NCBI GenBank assembly: GCA_017549325.1
Contig: JAFYVA010000064.1
Coordinates: 1 to 12,951 of the forward strand
Direction: 5' to 3'
DNA: 12,951 nucleotides
Source of the DNA: Oscillospiraceae bacterium
GTDB taxonomy: Bacteria; Bacillota_A; Clostridia; Oscillospirales; Oscillospiraceae
In this document: in pieces, positions 11,854 through 12,951 of the stretch
Position numbering within the stretch: the stretch's first letter is position 1
How the letters are laid out: the number at the start of each line of letters is the position of its first letter
Notes under the pieces: generated by a model
The model's database searches: none
Seen by the model: only the letters and a program-made list of their open reading frames with translations
Told to the model about the DNA's origin: nothing
Translations under genes and position numbers: made by a program

Positions 11854-11896
11854 TTGGGGGTATACTGCACAAGATATTGTGTAGTATACCCCCAAA
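11853..11896. repeat. 44-bp inverted repeat with embedded NrdR-like box at the nrdD start site
   Basis: TTTGGGGGTATACT (11853-11866) and AGTATACCCCCAAA (11883-11896) are exact reverse complements. The 16-base centre, GCACAAGATATTGTGT (11867-11882), matches the NrdR consensus at 14 of 16 and continues the symmetry, so the whole folds as a 20-bp stem with one G-U pair and a GATA loop. The flanks are not T-rich downstream, so it is not an intrinsic terminator. The transcript would begin inside the left arm, giving a 5' stem-loop. Confidence 0.8.
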
Positions 11897-11904
11897 ATAC
11901 ACAA

Positions 11905-11925
11905 CTGTCCCCAAAATAGGGGCAG
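11905..11925 (+). repeat. Second small hairpin in the nrdD leader
   Basis: CCCC (11909-11912) and GGGG (11919-11922) pair around AAAATA, with CTG and CAG extending the stem past a bulged T. It lies between the large inverted repeat and the ribosome-binding site at 11941. Confidence 0.5.
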
Positions 11926-11952
11926 ATAGCAACATGAGAGAGGAGCTACACT

Positions 11953-12951
11953 ATGTATCAGGTGACAAAACGCGACGGTGGCGTTGCAGATTTTAACATC
12001 ACCAAGATCAGCGCTGCCATTACCAAGGCGTTCGATGCGCTGAAAAAGCCCTATCATCCCAGCGTGATGGATATGCTGGCTCTGCGCGTGACGGCAGAGT
12101 TCGAATCCAAGATCAAGAACGACCTCATCGCCGTGGAGGATATTCAGGACTGCGTGGAAAAGGTCCTCTCCGAGGCCGGCTATGCCGATGTGGCCAAGGC
12201 CTACATCCTCTACCGCAAGCAGCGCGAGAAGGTGCGTAATGTCAACAGCGCCCTGCTCAACTACAAGGATCTGGTGGACAACTACCTGCAGATCAACGAC
12301 TGGCGCGTGAAGGAGAACTCCACCGTTACCTATTCCGTGGGCGGTCTGATCCTGTCCAACTCCGGCGCCATCACCGCCAACTACTGGCTCAGCGAGATCT
12401 ACGATGCCGAGACGGCCGAGGCACACCGCAACGCCGATATCCACATCCACGATTTGTCCATGCTGACCGGTTACTGCGCAGGCTGGAGCCTGAAGCAGCT
12501 GATTCAGGAGGGTCTCGGCGGCGTGGTGGGCAAGATCACCTCTTCTCCCGCCAGCCACCTGTCCACCCTCTGCAACCAGATGGTGAACTTCCTGGGTATC
12601 ATGCAGAACGAGTGGGCCGGCGCACAGGCCTTCTCCTCCTTCGACACCTATCTGGCCCCCTTCGTCCGCACGGATAACCTGACCCAGAAGGAAGTCAAGC
12701 AGTGCATCCAGTCCTTCGTCTACGGCGTCAACACCCCCAGCCGCTGGGGCACCCAGGCTCCCTTCTCCAACATCACGCTGGACTGGACCGTCCCCCGCGA
12801 TCTGGAGGCTCTGCCCGCCATCGTGGGCGGCAAGGAGCAGGACTTCACCTACGGAGACTGCCAGAAGGAAATGGACATGATCAACAAAGCTTTCATTGAG
12901 ATCATGACCGAGGGTGACGCCGTGGGCCACGGGTTCCAGTACCCGATCCCC
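11953..12951 (+). CDS. nrdD: Anaerobic (class III) ribonucleoside-triphosphate reductase, N-terminal part (3' end outside window)
   Basis: The frame is open from the ATG at 11953 to the window end, 333 residues. The enzyme reduces NTPs to dNTPs without oxygen using a glycyl radical. Residues 1-90 form an ATP-cone allosteric domain (MYQVTKRDGGVADFNITKISAAI, then VEDIQDCVEKVLSEAGYADVAKAYILYRKQR). The catalytic part begins with NSALLNYKDLVDNYL and shows ADIHIHDLSMLTGYCAGWSL, SSPASHLSTLCNQMVNF, FVYGVNTPSRWGTQAPFSN and GFQYPIP, all diagnostic of NrdD. The Gly-radical segment and Zn site lie beyond the window. AGGAG (11941-11945) is 7 bases before the ATG. The ATP cone means activity is tuned by ATP/dATP, the same signals NrdR reads at the promoter. 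Identification is firm. Confidence 0.96.
   Translation, partial: MYQVTKRDGGVADFNITKISAAITKAFDALKKPYHPSVMDMLALRVTAEFESKIKNDLIAVEDIQDCVEKVLSEAGYADVAKAYILYRKQREKVRNVNSALLNYKDLVDNYLQINDWRVKENSTVTYSVGGLILSNSGAITANYWLSEIYDAETAEAHRNADIHIHDLSMLTGYCAGWSLKQLIQEGLGGVVGKITSSPASHLSTLCNQMVNFLGIMQNEWAGAQAFSSFDTYLAPFVRTDNLTQKEVKQCIQSFVYGVNTPSRWGTQAPFSNITLDWTVPRDLEALPAIVGGKEQDFTYGDCQKEMDMINKAFIEIMTEGDAVGHGFQYPIP

Noticed and set aside
11853..11896. 44-bp inverted repeat as an intrinsic terminator or riboswitch
   Set aside because: No T-run follows on the plus strand, and the simple perfect stem lacks the multi-helix layout of known riboswitches.
11782..12930. Minus-strand 382-aa open frame opposite nrdD
   Set aside because: Antisense to nrdD, whose conserved motifs are unmistakable; no ribosome-binding site at its start.

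Overview
The window looks like chromosome of an anaerobic, endospore-forming Clostridia-type Firmicute, probably in or near the Oscillospirales. Three things point there: a gene for an alpha/beta-type small acid-soluble spore protein, an oxygen-sensitive class III ribonucleotide reductase system (nrdG, nrdD), and a two-gene SUF-type Fe-S system, together with a high-molecular-weight rubredoxin. The core genes have GC-rich third positions, strong AGGAGG-type ribosome-binding sites and compact hairpin terminators. The organism is inferred from gene content only.

Layout, left to right. Positions 1-777 hold the 3' end of a glycogen phosphorylase. A convergent sufC-sufB pair follows on the minus strand (2536 to 867). 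On the plus strand come an 87-aa orphan protein and an HD-domain hydrolase (2745-3640). They converge on a flavin reductase-rubredoxin fusion (4322-3690, minus). A DUF2461 protein (4492-5187, plus) is followed by a minus-strand accessory block (7265-5269): a membrane-anchored XRE regulator, two exported proteins of unknown function and an orphan ORF. The last two genes of that block are clearly more AT-rich than the rest. Further minus-strand genes encode a radical SAM enzyme (8310-7426), a DUF5662 protein (8984-8424) and the spore protein (9341-9144). A gamma-carbonic anhydrase-like protein (9558-10058, plus) converges with a DegV fatty-acid-binding protein (10890-10060, minus). Finally nrdG (11072-11764) and the 5' part of nrdD (11953 to the window end) run on the plus strand.

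Functionally, much of the window suits strictly anaerobic life: Fe-S cluster assembly, two radical SAM enzymes, a rubredoxin-type electron carrier and anaerobic dNTP synthesis. The best regulatory signal is at nrdG and nrdD. Both have near-consensus promoters overlapped by sites resembling the NrdR box, and the nrdD start region also lies in a 44-bp inverted repeat. The most plausible undescribed system is the block at 7265-5269, where a one-pass membrane HTH regulator sits upstream of small secreted proteins behind a strong promoter with alternating inverted half-sites. I see no IS element, CRISPR array, tRNA or rRNA, and no gene-free stretch longer than 300 bases.
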